Positions 45,393-57,590 of a DNA stretch of 64,000 nucleotides are shown piece by piece; position 1 is the first letter of the stretch, and every line of letters begins with the position of its first letter. Location of the stretch: contig NC_084610.1 of the NCBI RefSeq assembly GCF_033807715.1, forward strand, positions 5,890,769 to 5,954,768, written 5' to 3'. The position numbers were made by a program, and so were the translations under genes. Source of the stretch: Cololabis saira (lineage: Eukaryota; Chordata; Actinopteri; Beloniformes; Belonidae). Below the pieces are notes generated by a model. It saw only the letters and a list, made by a program, of their open reading frames with translations, was not told where the DNA came from and ran no database searches.

Positions 45393-48093
45393 TGCTGATT
45401 ATCAGCTGACATTGGCCACTTTGAATCTCACTTCAGTGGCGGATGGCAAGTTGCAAGGTATAAAGTCCAACTTTGTTCTCCTCTTTCACTCCCTGTAAAT
45501 CCTTCATCAGGGCGATTTACAGGGAGACAACCACCCGAGGGTTTTCACCAAGTCTCATTTAGCTGCCAGTGAGATAACTGGTAAATCAAACTTTTACCCC
45601 AGGGCTGTTACCAAAACAGTAAATGCATCTGAATGATGAGTGCCATCTTCTGTTCAATTCTTGAAGATAAAAACTGTCGATGCCAAAGCTGATTCAGACC
45701 GCCGCTATTCCTCAGCTTCAGCCGTCCAGGCTATTTACTTCCAGATTATGTTGCCACTTTGTTGTCAGCCTGTTCAATCAGCCAGGAGACTCTCTGTACA
45801 TGAAAAGACTGATTCCGTTGGCTCCCCATGACTTTTCAGCATAGTTATTGAGCTCCAGCGGATGTTAGCAAGGCATGCCTGCAAAGCAAATTTTAAATTT
45901 GCTAGCGGTACCTCTATATTTCTCAGCTAACATCCAGCAAGGGACGGGAAAGATTACTGGCCTCAAAAAGTGAATCCATTTCTAGTAGAACCTGACGTCT
46001 GAGCCGTGAGTAAAGACCTAACAGAACATAATCGTTGTTATTTTAAACATGATGTGGCTGGATGTGCTGTTAATTGTACTGACAGACAGCCTGCGTGGGT
46101 GTGGATGGGACCAGGATGAACTGAAAAGTTGCATTATGGGAAATGTAAAAATTAGCCGTTTCTGACTTATCCTCATACAATGGAGACACAAAATCTAATC
46201 TTTTTGATGCTTCATTTCCTTTCTGTAGTTTAATATCATTGGAAAGCTCAATTAAAGTCAGTTTAGGATGAATAAATCTGAACTTTCCAAATACAAATAA
46301 CTTTGCGATGCAGTACTTTTCGGTTGTAATGTTGTGGGTTCTTCCACCATGCCTTGTTTCTTTTAGTGCTTATATAAACTTGTTTCTTGTAAATGTTGAC
46401 CCTGTCCTGCCTAGAACATAGATCCTGGTTCTCGTGTCTCTTTCTGTTTCTTGTTCTTATTTCCTCCTGGTCTCTATCTCACAAAGGAACCCATTGTTTG
46501 CGACAGCCTTTCAATTTGGTGGAAATTGAAAGCAGGTGTGGCTCTGCTGTTTCATCTCGGAGGGGGGGGGGGTCAGGACTTTCCCCATTCTGCGGCTCGG
46601 TACTTCTGCTTAACTCATGCAGACTGTCATCCAGACTTTTGCCTGCTTTTTGGTGCTTTTTTTTTTTGCTGCATGACTCACTTGATCCACACATCCACCT
46701 CATCCATCAGCCCGGTAGCCAGTCGTGCAGAAAATCACTCATTTTAACACATAATGTGTGTAGTAAAAGTGTTTTAGTTTGTTTTTAGAAGTTTGTCAAA
46801 GCATATAATTCCTTTGCTGATTATTGAATGGAAAAAAAAAACCTTTTCAACTCAAAGACAACATTAATTTAATCCCTAACTGACTATCCTTGGTAATCAT
46901 TATTGTGCACTAGAGGGAAATGACTGAGCAATTCATGGCCTGCAGGATTTACATTTTAAATTGCATCATCAGGCAAAATGATACTGTACATCTTTATTCC
47001 AACATTCCTCACTCCCAGTTCATGCAGAAAGAGTTCCCTCTTACTGAACTATAACTGGAACCATATGTGGAATTTTGCATTAGAAAACGTTTGTTTCTCA
47101 TACTCATGGGAGTGAAGATGGATGTGTGTATGTTTGCGCTCATGTTCATGTGTGGTTTTCTGCATCTGGGATTTAGTTCCAGTCATAGCGGCCCAAAAGG
47201 TTGCCGGCTCAAACCCAATCTCGAGGCTGCAATAATAAAACTCTATATGGAGACTTTTCTCTCTTGACACTGTACAGTAGTAATGTTTGACATTACAATG
47301 CATTTCTTTCACCTAGCAAAGACCCCCGGCCCCCCCGACCGCAATTTTGCAAAGACTCATGCTTTTAACTGCACCAGATTGGGAAAACTGCAGGACAGAT
47401 GGGAATGCTGAACATAACATGAACTCTGAAGATTTACAGACGAGGGAAAAATCTTGTTGTAATCATTGTCGGTCTATGCCTGTGTAGTTTCAATTTTTAT
47501 AGGCTAACATTAAGGAGCTATAACTTAAATCATAGACCCTGTGAGATCACCCATAGGTTTATGAAGATTTGAAGGTTTTTTATGTGTTTGGGGTTTTTTT
47601 AGACCTAGAGTGTTTTCCATCTTGACAAGAAGTGACTCCACCCAACCCCGGTTTGTCTAAAAATGGCTGAATGGGCAGAATGAACAAACCTGGCCCGTTG
47701 GAAAGCTTCTGAAAGGAGGTGGACTGCCAGAGTCAAAGTGAGGACTGCCAGACCTACCGTGGCCATCTGTCACCAGCCGCATGGCCCAGGCCAGCCGCAG
47801 TCCGGCTAGAACCGGGCAGGGGTCAGCCTGCAGCCCGTTGGCCGCCTTCGTCGCTGGGCTAAGGTCTGAAATCAGCCTAAAGCGACCCATCTTCACCCAG
47901 GACTCCTCCATATCAATCCAGAGCTGTTCACGGTGGTCTGTTAGTACCATTACCAGTGGAAAAAAGTCATGTTATCTTTAAAAAAACAAGCAGTAATTAT
48001 ACTCTTTGAGCTCTCACAGCTCTCACGTCAAGCTCACTGAATATGCTAAGTAGCTAAAGTGATGACAGCTAGTTGCCAAGGATGCAAAATACA
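45393..48093. other. Intronic sequence; short perfect hairpin, no gene
   Basis: A perfect 12-bp inverted repeat, TCCCTGTAAATC (45490-45501) and GATTTACAGGGA (45514-45525), encloses a 12-base loop. G/C-rich bases 47660-47950 hold an open - strand frame of 97 codons with no domain I recognise. Nothing else is identified. Confidence 0.4.
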
Positions 48094-48459
48094 CACTGCA
48101 AAAACTAAAAATCTTAACAAGAATATTTGTCTTATTTCTAGTTAAAATGTCTCATTTTTAGTCAAAAAAATCTAAAATCTAAAAAATTACATTTAAAACA
48201 AGACTCATCACTGGAAAAAACAACAATTGTCACCTGTTTCAAGTAGATTTTTTTGCTTGTAATGAGAAGATAAATCTTGTCCCACTGGCAGATTTTTCTA
48301 CTTATTTCAAGTGAAAATGTACTTGAAACAGGTGAAAATTGTCAAATAAAGTATTTTTCTCATAATGACTCTTGTTTTAAGTGTTTTTTGACTAAAAATT
48401 AGACATTTTAACTAGAAATAAGACAAATATTCCTGGTAAGATTTTGAGTTTTTGCAGTG
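48094..48459. mobile_element. CACTG foldback MITE, free-standing copy
   Basis: It runs from CACTGCAAAAACT to AGTTTTTGCAGTG and is palindromic. CA lies directly outside both ends, a 2-bp duplication that is not TA. One arm has lost part of its sequence around 48170-48250. Confidence 0.88.
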
Positions 48460-49351
48460 CATATTTGGAGACAAAAAAAACATTTAGTTGTATCAGGCTG
48501 TAAATATGCTTCTTTCTGCTGCAAAACTGGACATTTTAACATTTGAACTCCAGAGTCAGTGGGGATTGACAGACTTTTGGACTCTGCCCCTAGTGGCCTT
48601 TGAGGGAACTGTACATGATGTCAGTTTAGCAAGTCGGCTGCAGCTTCTTGGCTAATTTTTTGCCTCATTGGTTACAGATTTTAAGACTGTGTCATTTCCG
48701 ATACTCAGGTATTTGCTCTCAAGCACAGACAAAGTCATTTTTGGCATCACATACTGTATCCCTTATGATGATAACGTTTTTCTCTTCTATACATCATTAT
48801 TCCCATGACAGAACTCATTTTTGTTCATCTCTGAGCAGAAGGGCAGATCAGTGCCTTTGGCAGCGTCGTCCTCCCTGCGTCTCACACCCCTCCTCCCCCG
48901 ACATGTTGGCTGTAAGTGGGGTCGCGGTCGAGGTAGTCTAGTGATGCTTTTCATTAGCTAAGTGCAACTGAGGGAGAAGAGCAGCAAAGCTTTGATTTAG
49001 TGGGCCCCTCTCTGCAGGCCCATGCACACAAAAAACACCTACTCTCCTCATCCTCCATCCTTAGCTCTTAGACTGCTCACTCTATCCCTTTAACTCCTCT
49101 TTTTTTCCTCAGTCTACATCCATTCCCCCTCACTTTCTCTCTAAGCCTCTTTTCTTTCTACATGACTCCCCTTTCCATTTTCTCTCACCAGCACCTCCTG
49201 GGAGTCTTCTTCCAACACAGCAACAGAGGAACAGAGGACAGGGCTGAGGATTTTTTGCTGCTGCTCAGAACCGCAGACACAGTAAAAGACAGAAAAAAAA
49301 AGTTGTTGAAAAAGGACCATTACTTTGATGTTGGGACTCATTTTGTTTTTA
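48460..49351. other. Intronic sequence, nothing recognised
   Basis: No exon or repeat is identified. C/T-rich tracts occur at 48880-48900 and 49020-49140. Confidence 0.4.
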
Positions 49352-49359
49352 ATCTAGAT

Positions 49360-49896
49360 CGAGGGTCGGCAACCCGCGGCTCTAGAGCCGCATGCGGCTC
49401 TTTAGCGGCGCCCTAGTGGCTCCCTGGAGCTTTTTCAAAAATGTTTGACCTTTTTTTTCCTTTTTTCTTTTTTTTCTCTTTTTATTCCCTTTTTTCTCTT
49501 TTTTTTCTTTTTTTCTTTTTTCCATCTTTTTTTCTTCTTTTTTTCCTTTTTTTCTCCTTTCTTCTTCCTTTTTCCTTTCCTTTTTGATCTCGACATTTCG
49601 ACTTTTTTCTCGAAATTTTGACTTTTTTCTCGACATTTTGCCTTTTTTCTCGACGTTTCGACTTTTTCTCGAATTTTTTACTTTTTTCTCGACATTTTGA
49701 CTTTTTTCTCGAAGTGCATAATGAAAAAAAAATCTTCCCCCAGTTATAACTAATATAGATACTGTACATACAGCATGTGTTGCCTTCATTCTAAGGCTTA
49801 TACAAGACTTTTCATTTTTTGCGGCTCCAGGCATATTTGTTTTTTGTGTTTTTGGTTCAATACCGCTCTTTCAACATTTTGGGTTGCCGACCGCTG
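49360..49896. mobile_element. Non-autonomous hAT element containing a (TTTTTTCTCGANNTTTTGAC)n array
   Basis: The left end, CGAGGGTCGGCAACCCGCGG, is inverted at the right (GGGTTGCCGACCGCTG). Perfect 8-bp duplications, ATCTAGAT, lie at 49352-49359 and 49897-49904. Inside, T-rich tracts lead into about six ~20-bp units (TTTTTTCTCGACATTTTGAC, 49580-49715). Non-coding. Confidence 0.93.
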
Positions 49897-49904
49897 ATCT
49901 AGAT

Positions 49905-51480
49905 CATTTAACTTGTATATTGTCAGTTAGAAAGTCATCTCAAGGCACTTTACACAGAGAGCACTGAGTCTCCCAATGAGAGCAAGCAAGAGGTGACAGT
50001 GGAGAGGGAAAAAAGGTCTTAGGAGAACCAGACTTTGTTGTCTACATGCCTATAAAGAGACCCTAACTATGAGCTTTATCAAAAAGAAGAACTCTAGAAA
50101 CCACAAGTAAGCCAAGTGCTCCATTTGGATAATATTGAACTGTACTGTAGGATCATTAAGATGAGAGGCAGCTATGGCCTAAAGTTTAAATGTGATCATG
50201 AATTTAACAGGAAGCCAATGAAGGGAGGCAATGAATGGAAAAATAAGATCTCCCCTGCCCACCCTCACCAGAAATCTTACTGTAGGATTGTGGAATGTGG
50301 ACAAGGAATTGCAGCAGTCTAAACTTGAAGTGATAGTAAAAAATGATTAACTTAGGAGGACATGCATACTCTACTTGCATATTTATGACTGTATATTCAT
50401 CTCTCTTTCTTGGCATATGGCAGATGGGTATCCTCCCCGAGTCTGGTTCTGGAGGTTTTTTAACCCTTTCCTTGGACTTTTTCCTCCTGTCCATCCTGAG
50501 CAGGCATTCACTTCAGTGCAATGTGTTGGCTGCTTTAGCTAGGCAGTTGTTTCTTTTAATTGGCATTACAATACATAGGCTACATACATTTGAATTTTGG
50601 ACTCAGTTGGAATTAACTGGATTATACATTGGAATGAATTGGATCATGAACTGGATAATGCATTTTCTTTTGTTGTTAATTATTCTTAAGCTTTGAAATT
50701 ACTTTATTGTGAAGTAGTTCAAGTAAACAAGTAAATTGAAATCAATTGAACTGTGTGATGTAATCTTCAATCCTGGCCAAATATAACTGTAAGATTCCTT
50801 ACAGCATAATTAGATGCCTAAGTAATACCTTTCATAGTCCATTTTTGACATGTTCAGGTCCATAAATGACAACCTTAGTCTGACTTTCATAGCAGGAAAG
50901 TTATCCAGGGCTATATCTCATTAATAGATGTTTGTAGTCAATTGCAAGCTTCACAGATAGGTATAGGTGAGTATCATCTGCATAGCAATTATTGTTTATG
51001 CAGTGCTGCCTAATAATATTACTATATGTAAGCATAAATGGAGTGAAAAGTAATGGCCCAAGAACAGAACCCTAACTTTTATGTGTAAGGAAGACCCCTC
51101 ATTTTCATGTACAGTACAAACTGGATAAATATGACTTAAACCAGGTTGATGTGTATCCTTTACTCCAAATAGAATGACTAAACCTTTGTAAAAGAAAACC
51201 CAGTCCTAAACTATGTGATCTGACTCATGACTAGAACTATTCAGACAAATAATATCTTTCTAAATGGTAAATTAAGGAAATTGCAACAGGTTTTTCAAGA
51301 AGTTTAGAAACGACAGGGAGAGGTGATCTCTGTCTATAATGAGCTAGCACTCCCAAATCAAGACCAGTTTATGTAGCGGTTTAATTACAACGGCATTGTA
51401 AACCCAAGGCACATAGTTTGTCAATAACGATATACTGATCACATCCAAAATACATAAATGTTATAAAGGGGAAAACCTCC
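49905..51480 (-). pseudogene. Degraded LINE with reverse-transcriptase core, antisense
   Basis: On the - strand around 51075-50930, one frame reads GSVLGPLLFTPFMLTY and then NNNCYADDTHLYLSVKLAI. GSVLGPLLF and YADD (codons at 50973-50984) are conserved blocks of a non-LTR reverse transcriptase. Toward 49905 the sequence keeps other marks of the same fish LINE (AACAGGAAGCCAATGAAGGG at about 50206; CTCAAGGCACTTTACACAGA at about 49938). The frame is interrupted in many places and the 5' part is missing, so it is inactive. The clade is jockey/CR1/L2-like. The hAT at 49360 abuts its 3' end. Confidence 0.85.
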
Positions 51481-53013
51481 AAGAGAGAGGTCAAATTTAA
51501 CTGACATGAGTTGTGTTGCTTTGTAAGTCTTTTGAGCATCTCTGAATGTTTACGCTGCCATGAACTTTACCATTTTGAAAGTTTTAAAAGGTATTTCATG
51601 TTTCAACAAGGTGACCAACAAAATCCTTATAACTTCTTTTATCCTTTTATATTCTTTTTCTTTCAAATTCAAACTCATCTTGAGGCAGACCTCTACAAGT
51701 TACATGATAGAATCAGTCGTGGATGATTAAGAAACTGTTAGTCAATCAGCTGTCTGATTACATGCCCATAATTGTTACCTTACTGTGAGTAATATATTTA
51801 CTCTCTAGAAAAGAAAAGAAATAACAGCCAGAAAGGGTCATTTCCATCATTTTTCTCAAAGCTGATTACCTGCGATTTAAGCTGCTGGGGAGATTTCTTC
51901 TTATTTTGGAAAAAACATTGAATTCCAGATGCTAAATGGCAGACATCCAAAAGCCATTTGCTCTCCTCTTGTCTCACTGCAGGCCTGACTTCCCTTTTAT
52001 ACATGTACATCTGTGCAAACTCGCTCTTGTATGTTTTTTTTCCCCTCTCTTTTTTCAACACGGCCTCATCCATCATTGTGTGACAGAGCACGTTGACCCC
52101 AGTTGCCGTGGCAGCCAGGTAACCATGGCACCTGACTGTGACACAACTGCCTGCATGTGATTGGTTCATCTGACGGCTTTCTGCCAGGTCATCTTTAACA
52201 TCAGGGCTGGCACCAAGGTGCTTTAAATGCTATTTATAAACCTGGCAAGGCTTACGCTGCAAAAAGTGTCCACCTGAACAAGTTGGTCGTCTACACAGTT
52301 AGATATGTGACTCAATGACTCAACGTCAGGGAATACCTGTGTGATCTTGGCAAACTAATACTTTTCAAGTCATTTCCACTGTTTTTGTCCCTATTTGTAT
52401 TCTGTCTGACTTTCTCCCTTAAGTTGACAGTTAAGTCAGTTCTCCAATAACCACAATGGATACAAGTCAGGTCAGATTACAGCCTTCACTTTAATCAGAG
52501 CGTCTGTGGATGAAACACCCACAGTCTGCCTGTTTATAAACCTGAGCTGCGGTTCAGTACATCAACAACCTGACAGAGTAAAAAGATCACTCATGAGATG
52601 GATGACAGAGAATTATTTGCAATTCTTGTTGCATAATGTTTTCTTTGAAGCCGTCTGCGCTATTGAACAGCGCCCACGAGCTGGGCCACGATTCTTCGCT
52701 GGTGCTTCTAGGGAGCGTGTTGCGGTGTGACAAAAGCCATTAGGATTCAGGGAGATGAGGGATCGAAAATGCTGAGAAGTACACTTCTGGAAAAGCTTTG
52801 AGCCAAAATGACTGCAGAACATGGAGACGAGAAAAGGCATAGGGCAAAAAAAAGATTCAGAAGCAACCAGAAAAGGAGCTTAAAGATGATGCAGTGAAGG
52901 ATTAGAAGTGGACAAACCTGTGAGGTCATCCGTGAGTTTTGTGAGACACTTGTCACTCAAACATGTCTGACTCTGGGCTGACCAATGGGGAAGCATCCGC
53001 CCACTGCGGGATG
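51481..53013. other. Intronic sequence, nothing recognised
   Basis: No exon or repeat is identified. Frames at 51798-52169 (-) and 52506-52730 (+) have no domain. Confidence 0.4.
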
Positions 53014-53540
53014 TTTGTGTCAAAATGATTCAATAAAAAAAAAAAGACTTCAATCAAAAAAAAAATCACTTCAAATCGAAAAGAAATATTTTAAATCCCA
53101 AAAAGTGTTCAAATGCAATTTTTTGGGTCTCAAATATTTTTTTTGCATTCAAACACTTTTTTTCTTTGATTGAAAAAGTTATTTTTTATTGAAGTGATTT
53201 TTTTTTTCATTGAAAATATTTTTTTCTTTTTGAAGCAACTTCTTTTTTGATTAAATGATAAAAACACACATGTCCTACCCATAATATGGCCCAAACAAAA
53301 AACACTACTTCAAAAAAGTTGCTTCAAACAAAAAAAATGAACTTCTATCAAGAAAACATTTCCAATCAAAGAAAAACAGTGTTCAAATGCATTTTTTTTA
53401 GTCTAAAATATTTTTTTGCATTCAAACACTTTTTTCCTTTGATTGAAATCATTTTTTTTTATTGAAGTGATTTTTTTTATATTGAAAATATATTTTTTGA
53501 TTGAAACAATCTTTTTTTGATTGAATAATTAAGACACAAA
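53014..53540. mobile_element. Foldback element rich in TTGATTGAA/TTCAATCAA motifs
   Basis: Ends TTTGTGTCAAAATGATTCAA and TTGAATAATTAAGACACAAA are imperfect inverted repeats. The arms consist of A-runs and T-runs separated by CTTCAATC and GATTGAAG. Two parallel halves share AGTGTTCAAATGCA, at about 53105 and 53370, so it is both a palindrome and a partial tandem duplication. Confidence 0.8.
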
Positions 53541-54481
53541 TCTACCTCCATAGCTTTGAAAGTGGTTTTGCTAAATGTCTTATCTATGACAACCTTTTTT
53601 TTTTTTTTTTACCACATCAATAACATTTTATGAAGCAAAAAAATTAAAATAATAATGAGAGGTGTGGACCTGGTGGCTGGTTTAGCTAATGACTAGCCTT
53701 CAATCACTTCCTCAGTTTTGCGCTATTGACTTTTGATCTTTAAAAATAATGACACAGATGACAATAATTTATATTTCAAAGGAAAAAATGATTTTGAGCT
53801 TTGTGCTGTTAATTCTACCAAAAGACTGCTGGGCTAACCAGGCTTTGGCTAAACACGGTTATCATTTGTGATTTCATCACTGAAAAGCCTGATCCTGTTG
53901 CAAATGGCGGAGCTGATCATTCTGGCCTGAGAAAAACCAAAACCCGCTCTAATCTCACGGGTTACTGCTCTGACAGAACACAAACTACCAATGGAAACCT
54001 ACCAATTTCCTCCTTCATCTATAGATGCTGCATTTGCATTTGCATATGTGCTTCAAGGGATTACAGAGGTGCTAATGTACACATGTGAAATTGCTGTGCT
54101 GCAACTTTCTGCCTCATACTGCAGGTTTTACAAGCTAAAAATACATCTGAATTAAAATGGCAAAAGTTCAAATGCATGCACCTTGAAATAAGTAATCCCC
54201 GCTCCCAACATGTACATATACAGTACATACTGACTGAAGATCCTACAGTGAAACTTTGGTGAAACCATATTAGTCAGTCACTGGGTAATTGTATATCCTT
54301 CAGCATCAATATTGGTTATGCAGACTTGTGATCTGCATCTCATTTGGAAAAGACTTTTGTCAGGGTTGGTACTGGAGCGAGCTGTTGTAATACATTGATG
54401 AAGAGAGTTGAGTGTCATGTGGAGACAAGAATAAATGGGCTACTGATTTATGGCTCTACTATCTACTATTACTACTATTCT
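53541..54481. other. Intronic sequence, nothing recognised
   Basis: A/T-rich sequence with no exon or named repeat. Confidence 0.4.
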
Positions 54482-54560
54482 ATTTAATCTGAATAGGCTC
54501 CAGCAGACAACCGTGACCCTGAATGGGATTAAAGTGGGTATAAAAAGTGGATGAATGGAT
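54482..54560 (-). mobile_element. Fragment of the same fish LINE-type repeat as at 36.7 kb, opposite strand
   Basis: GGCTCCAGCAGACAACCGTG, then ACCCTGAATGGGATT and GGATGAATGGAT, correspond to the 'GGCTCCAGC..GTGACCCTGAA..GGATAAGCGG..GGATGGATGG' end of that repeat. Confidence 0.6.
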
Positions 54561-54727
54561 ATTTTAATTGACCATCTTTTGCTTTTTGGTCATATTTAGG
54601 CAACGAGACATATTGTTTAGGATTCTGAAAGCCTCATGGTTTGAGTTACAACAGGCCCTTTGACGTCTACCTTCTTCAACAGGCTTCTCCATGGTTTCCT
54701 TGGTCTCCTTGGTTCTAAAGTTCCCAC

Positions 54728-55245
54728 CTAGACTATTCAAGATTCAAGATTCAAGACAACTTTATTCATCCCTTGAAGGGCAATTTGATTTGGCAGCTTG
54801 TGCCCAAACACACACATATCACATTCAATAGAACACAGAGAGAAAGTTGGCAGCTGTGTGCAAAAATCTGCAATTTGTTGCATTAAAAAGTGCTGATACC
54901 AATAAATTAATTAATTAAAAAAACAGTCTATACAAACACCGGATGATATCATTCCTAGAAGGTACACAGTACCTAAATGCACATACCAAACAAATTCATA
55001 AGTATAAATTTAATAGCTGGACAGCAGAGGGGATAAAAGACTTGGAAAAGTGATTACCCTTACAAGCAGGTTGGGCATAACGACGTCCTGAAGGCAGCAG
55101 TGAAAATACTTTTCTAAGACATGCCCAGAAGTACCCAAGACTATGACTTTGGTTTCATGACGTGATTGTTGAGTGACTTCTACTGACAACTCTGACACTA
55201 ACGAGGAACCTGTAAATTGAAACGTCACACCCCAGAAGCGTTTCC
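54728..55245 (-). mobile_element. 5'-truncated LINE with (TTGAATC)n tail
   Basis: On the - strand the element ends ...GGGATGAATAAAGTTGTC followed by TTGAATC-type units at about 54738-54758. The - strand frame at 55010-55228 (NLLVRVITFPSLLSPLLSSY) is probably the eroded ORF2 C-terminus. No reverse-transcriptase core is left. Confidence 0.6.
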
Positions 55246-55249
55246 AGCC

Positions 55250-56381
55250 TTAATTTGTATCGTGGAACGTTACTGTTGAACTAAAGCTTCAATTGGGCCT
55301 TAAACACAAAAAAAGTACTACCGGTACTTTCTTTGAACACCTCTAGGAGAAACATCCGAGTAGGCGTTAAGAAAAAGGACCTTGCATTGTCAGATTCTAG
55401 ACGACGGACGTTTGATTTATTTCAATTTTTCTTGAGTGCTCATTGGATCCGTTGAATGAAATGCATTTGTTTTAATTATTCCCAGAGGGACTTTCAAGGT
55501 GATTGCTGGAACAAGGTGTCCATAAAGTGCTAGTTTCAATACGGAGAGCTCAGATTTACAGTCTAGCGGAGCCAAACCCAGAGCGGCCCAGCTGCACAAA
55601 TACAGCGAGGAAATGGCATCATTATTGTGCCTCACCAAAGAGGCTGATCAGACAGAGGGATGCTGGGAAACAAAGAACACAGCAGAGGAGGGCGCTTGTC
55701 CTTCAGTGATACGAGCGGAAATGAAATGAGGAGAGATTTTGGATAACTTTTTGTTCTTTAATAAATTAGGCTAAACAAATCCAGACAGCCTCGTAGAACC
55801 ACATGCAGTCAATTCATATTAAATTTTTAATTAGAGTTAAGGTTTCTTTTAAATTTCAAACTAGTGAAGCAGCTGGGTGTTTGCACTTCTGACATTAAAC
55901 TAATCAAACTAACACTTAGTAATGTGCAGCTGGTTGGAGGGGAGGTCACGATTCTTTGGAAGTGTTGGAAATGTTCCTGCAAATCCGGAGTAAATTGGAT
56001 AAATCATGGGATTGAGTTTGGAAATGTCTCTGCTCTTGTTTCTCCTTAAAACAAGAGCACAGTGCACCTTCATCATCATTTAGATGTCAAAATCCTGGAT
56101 TTCTCTGCATGTCTACGCTTGGGTTTTGCTGCAGCTTACAGAGCTGTTGTGTCCTCAGGCGGTTCAGCAATAAGGGCAACGCACCTCCAAAAGACAGCCG
56201 CATACCAGCTTGGTGCAGAGAAATACACCTCCACGCAATGCTGCACAAATGCACGCAGGCAGGTATCGTTCCTGGACGTTGGGGGGGCTGGTGGCCGCAG
56301 TGAGGCTTTTTATATTACTGGCCATAGACCTCGGAGAGTGAACTCAGCCCTGATCCTTCTTCCTTCTCCTTCTCTCTGCAG
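55250..56381. other. Intron 3' end before the C1 exon
   Basis: Unique-looking sequence with no recognised repeat. It ends in the pyrimidine tract and CTCTCTGCAG acceptor. Confidence 0.5.
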
Positions 56382-56496
56382 CCCGACGAGCTGGAGGGCG
56401 TCCACACACACCACTTCAAGCTAAAGCCCTTCAAGAAGGCCAAGAGTTGCGATATATGCAAGCAGGCAATCACCAAGGAGGGCCTCATCTGTAAAG
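56382..56496 (+). CDS. tns1: Tensin-like gene, exon encoding first half of the C1 domain
   Basis: A strong acceptor (pyrimidine tract, CTGCAG) and donor (GTGAGT) bound 115 nt, phase 0 in and phase 1 out. It encodes [20 protein letters not shown] followed by [18 protein letters not shown]. Visible C1 features are the N-terminal His-His-Phe, the basic KPFKKAK loop, C-x2-C, and the next Cys ten residues on (C55, C58 and C69 if joined straight to the first exon). The ten-residue gap is shorter than in diacylglycerol-binding C1 domains of kinases and matches the compact C1 of tensins. It lacks the usual Gln-Gly of phorbol-ester binders, so lipid binding is doubtful; a protein- or membrane-docking role in focal adhesions is more likely. 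The intron falls inside the second C-x2-C pair, after the codon for Lys. This is the best-supported exon in the window. Tensin-1 is preferred over tensin-2 by overall resemblance. Confidence 0.85.
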
Positions 56497-56667
56497 GTGA
56501 GTTTCTTGGACGAGGTTGACGTTGTTCCAGGATGCATGGGACTAAGTTCAGGGAGGGAAGAAGTCGTATTTCTAAAAAACGAAACAGTCACTTTCTCAAG
56601 AAAGTGAAAATATCATCAATAATTGCCATTGAAAAATGGAAATCAGCTGAACCATCATCTTCAAGGG

Positions 56668-57110
56668 AAAATGTATCAATCAATCAATCAAATTTTATTT
56701 GTACACCTTTCATCCAGGTACATGAAATACAAAGTGCTTTGATATTTTGACTGACAAATAAGCATAATAAAAACAAAAATAAAAACTGGGAGACCAATGC
56801 ACACTGACATACAATATAGTTAATTAAAATGAAATAATGATAAAGGTTCAAGAATTAAGGCTAAAAATTAATCAGTCCACAACAATAAAATATAATAATA
56901 AAAACATTACAAGAAATGTAGTCAGAATAAGATTGTGTTTAATTGTCTGGTTAAATTTAATCAAAGAAAACAACGTGTAACTCACAATAATGTTCAATAA
57001 AGAAAGTAAGAGCATCTCCACACACAGTGTGAGAGAAAAATGCAAGTTAATTAGTTTAACAACTGCTTAGCCTTCAGTAAACCACTTATTAGAAGGATGA
57101 GATGACAACA
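56668..57110 (-). mobile_element. LINE 3' tail with (TTGA)n end
   Basis: ATCAATCAATCAATCAAATTTTATTTGTA and then AAATACAAAGTGCTTT is the antisense 3' end of a very common fish LINE. On the - strand it ends AAATTTGATTGATTGATT. Only the 3'UTR part is recognisable; the left boundary is clear and the right one is not. Confidence 0.65.
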
Positions 57111-57144
57111 ATGTTTAATTTATTATAAGATGATATGAAACTGA

Positions 57145-57590
57145 AGCAAAGTGGTCTGATGAGTCCAGATTTACCCCTGTTTCAACGTGACAAGAGGATC
57201 AGGTTAAGAATATTGATATGATGGACCCATCATGTAGATGTAGTGGTAACCATGGAAACCTGCGGTGGCAGGAACATGATTTGGGGTAACTTTGGTTGGT
57301 CAGATCTAGCTTCAGGAATACAACATGTGGATAAATGTCATCTGGCAACTTGAATGCACTGGATGACTAGTGTATAGACTTAAATAGATGTATTTTTCCA
57401 TGCCCTGATGGCACGGGACGTCCATCTCTTTCACACCTGGACTGGCCACAGAGTCCAGATCTTAACCCCGGGGAGAATCTGATCATCAGGACGACACCAC
57501 AGGCTAGAGATGAACTTGGTGCTTGACAGCAGCTATTCTCCTTTGACATTGTAAACTGGCAGCAGGGGGCTTCCCTTATTACTGAACCCA
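57145..57590 (+). pseudogene. Tc1-like transposase relic
   Basis: Three conserved DD34E Tc1 blocks appear in order on the + strand but in shifted frames. WSDESRFTP (57152) contains the first-Asp motif. CGGRNMIWGNFGWS (about 57258) corresponds to GGGxxMxWG. LDWPQSPDLNPGENL (57437-57481) corresponds to the DWPxQSPDLNPIENLW block. Frameshifts and lost segments between them make it inactive. Confidence 0.75.

Larger units (their letters stand above)
28698..56381 (+). other. Long intron (~27.7 kb) before the first C1 exon
   Basis: It begins GTAAGG and ends in a strong polypyrimidine tract (CCTTCTTCCTTCTCC...) with CTGCAG. Most of it is mobile DNA on both strands, listed separately, plus a possible internal alternative first exon at 33444-33524. 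Confidence 0.5.

Noticed and set aside
47170..47215. tRNA-like B box (GGCTCAAACCC)
   Set aside because: No A box at proper spacing and no SINE tail; chance or a remnant too short to call.
47657..47950. 97-codon open frame on - in a G/C-richer island
   Set aside because: Composition looked exon-like, but I could not find matching splice sites or a family. Could be an old transposon fragment.
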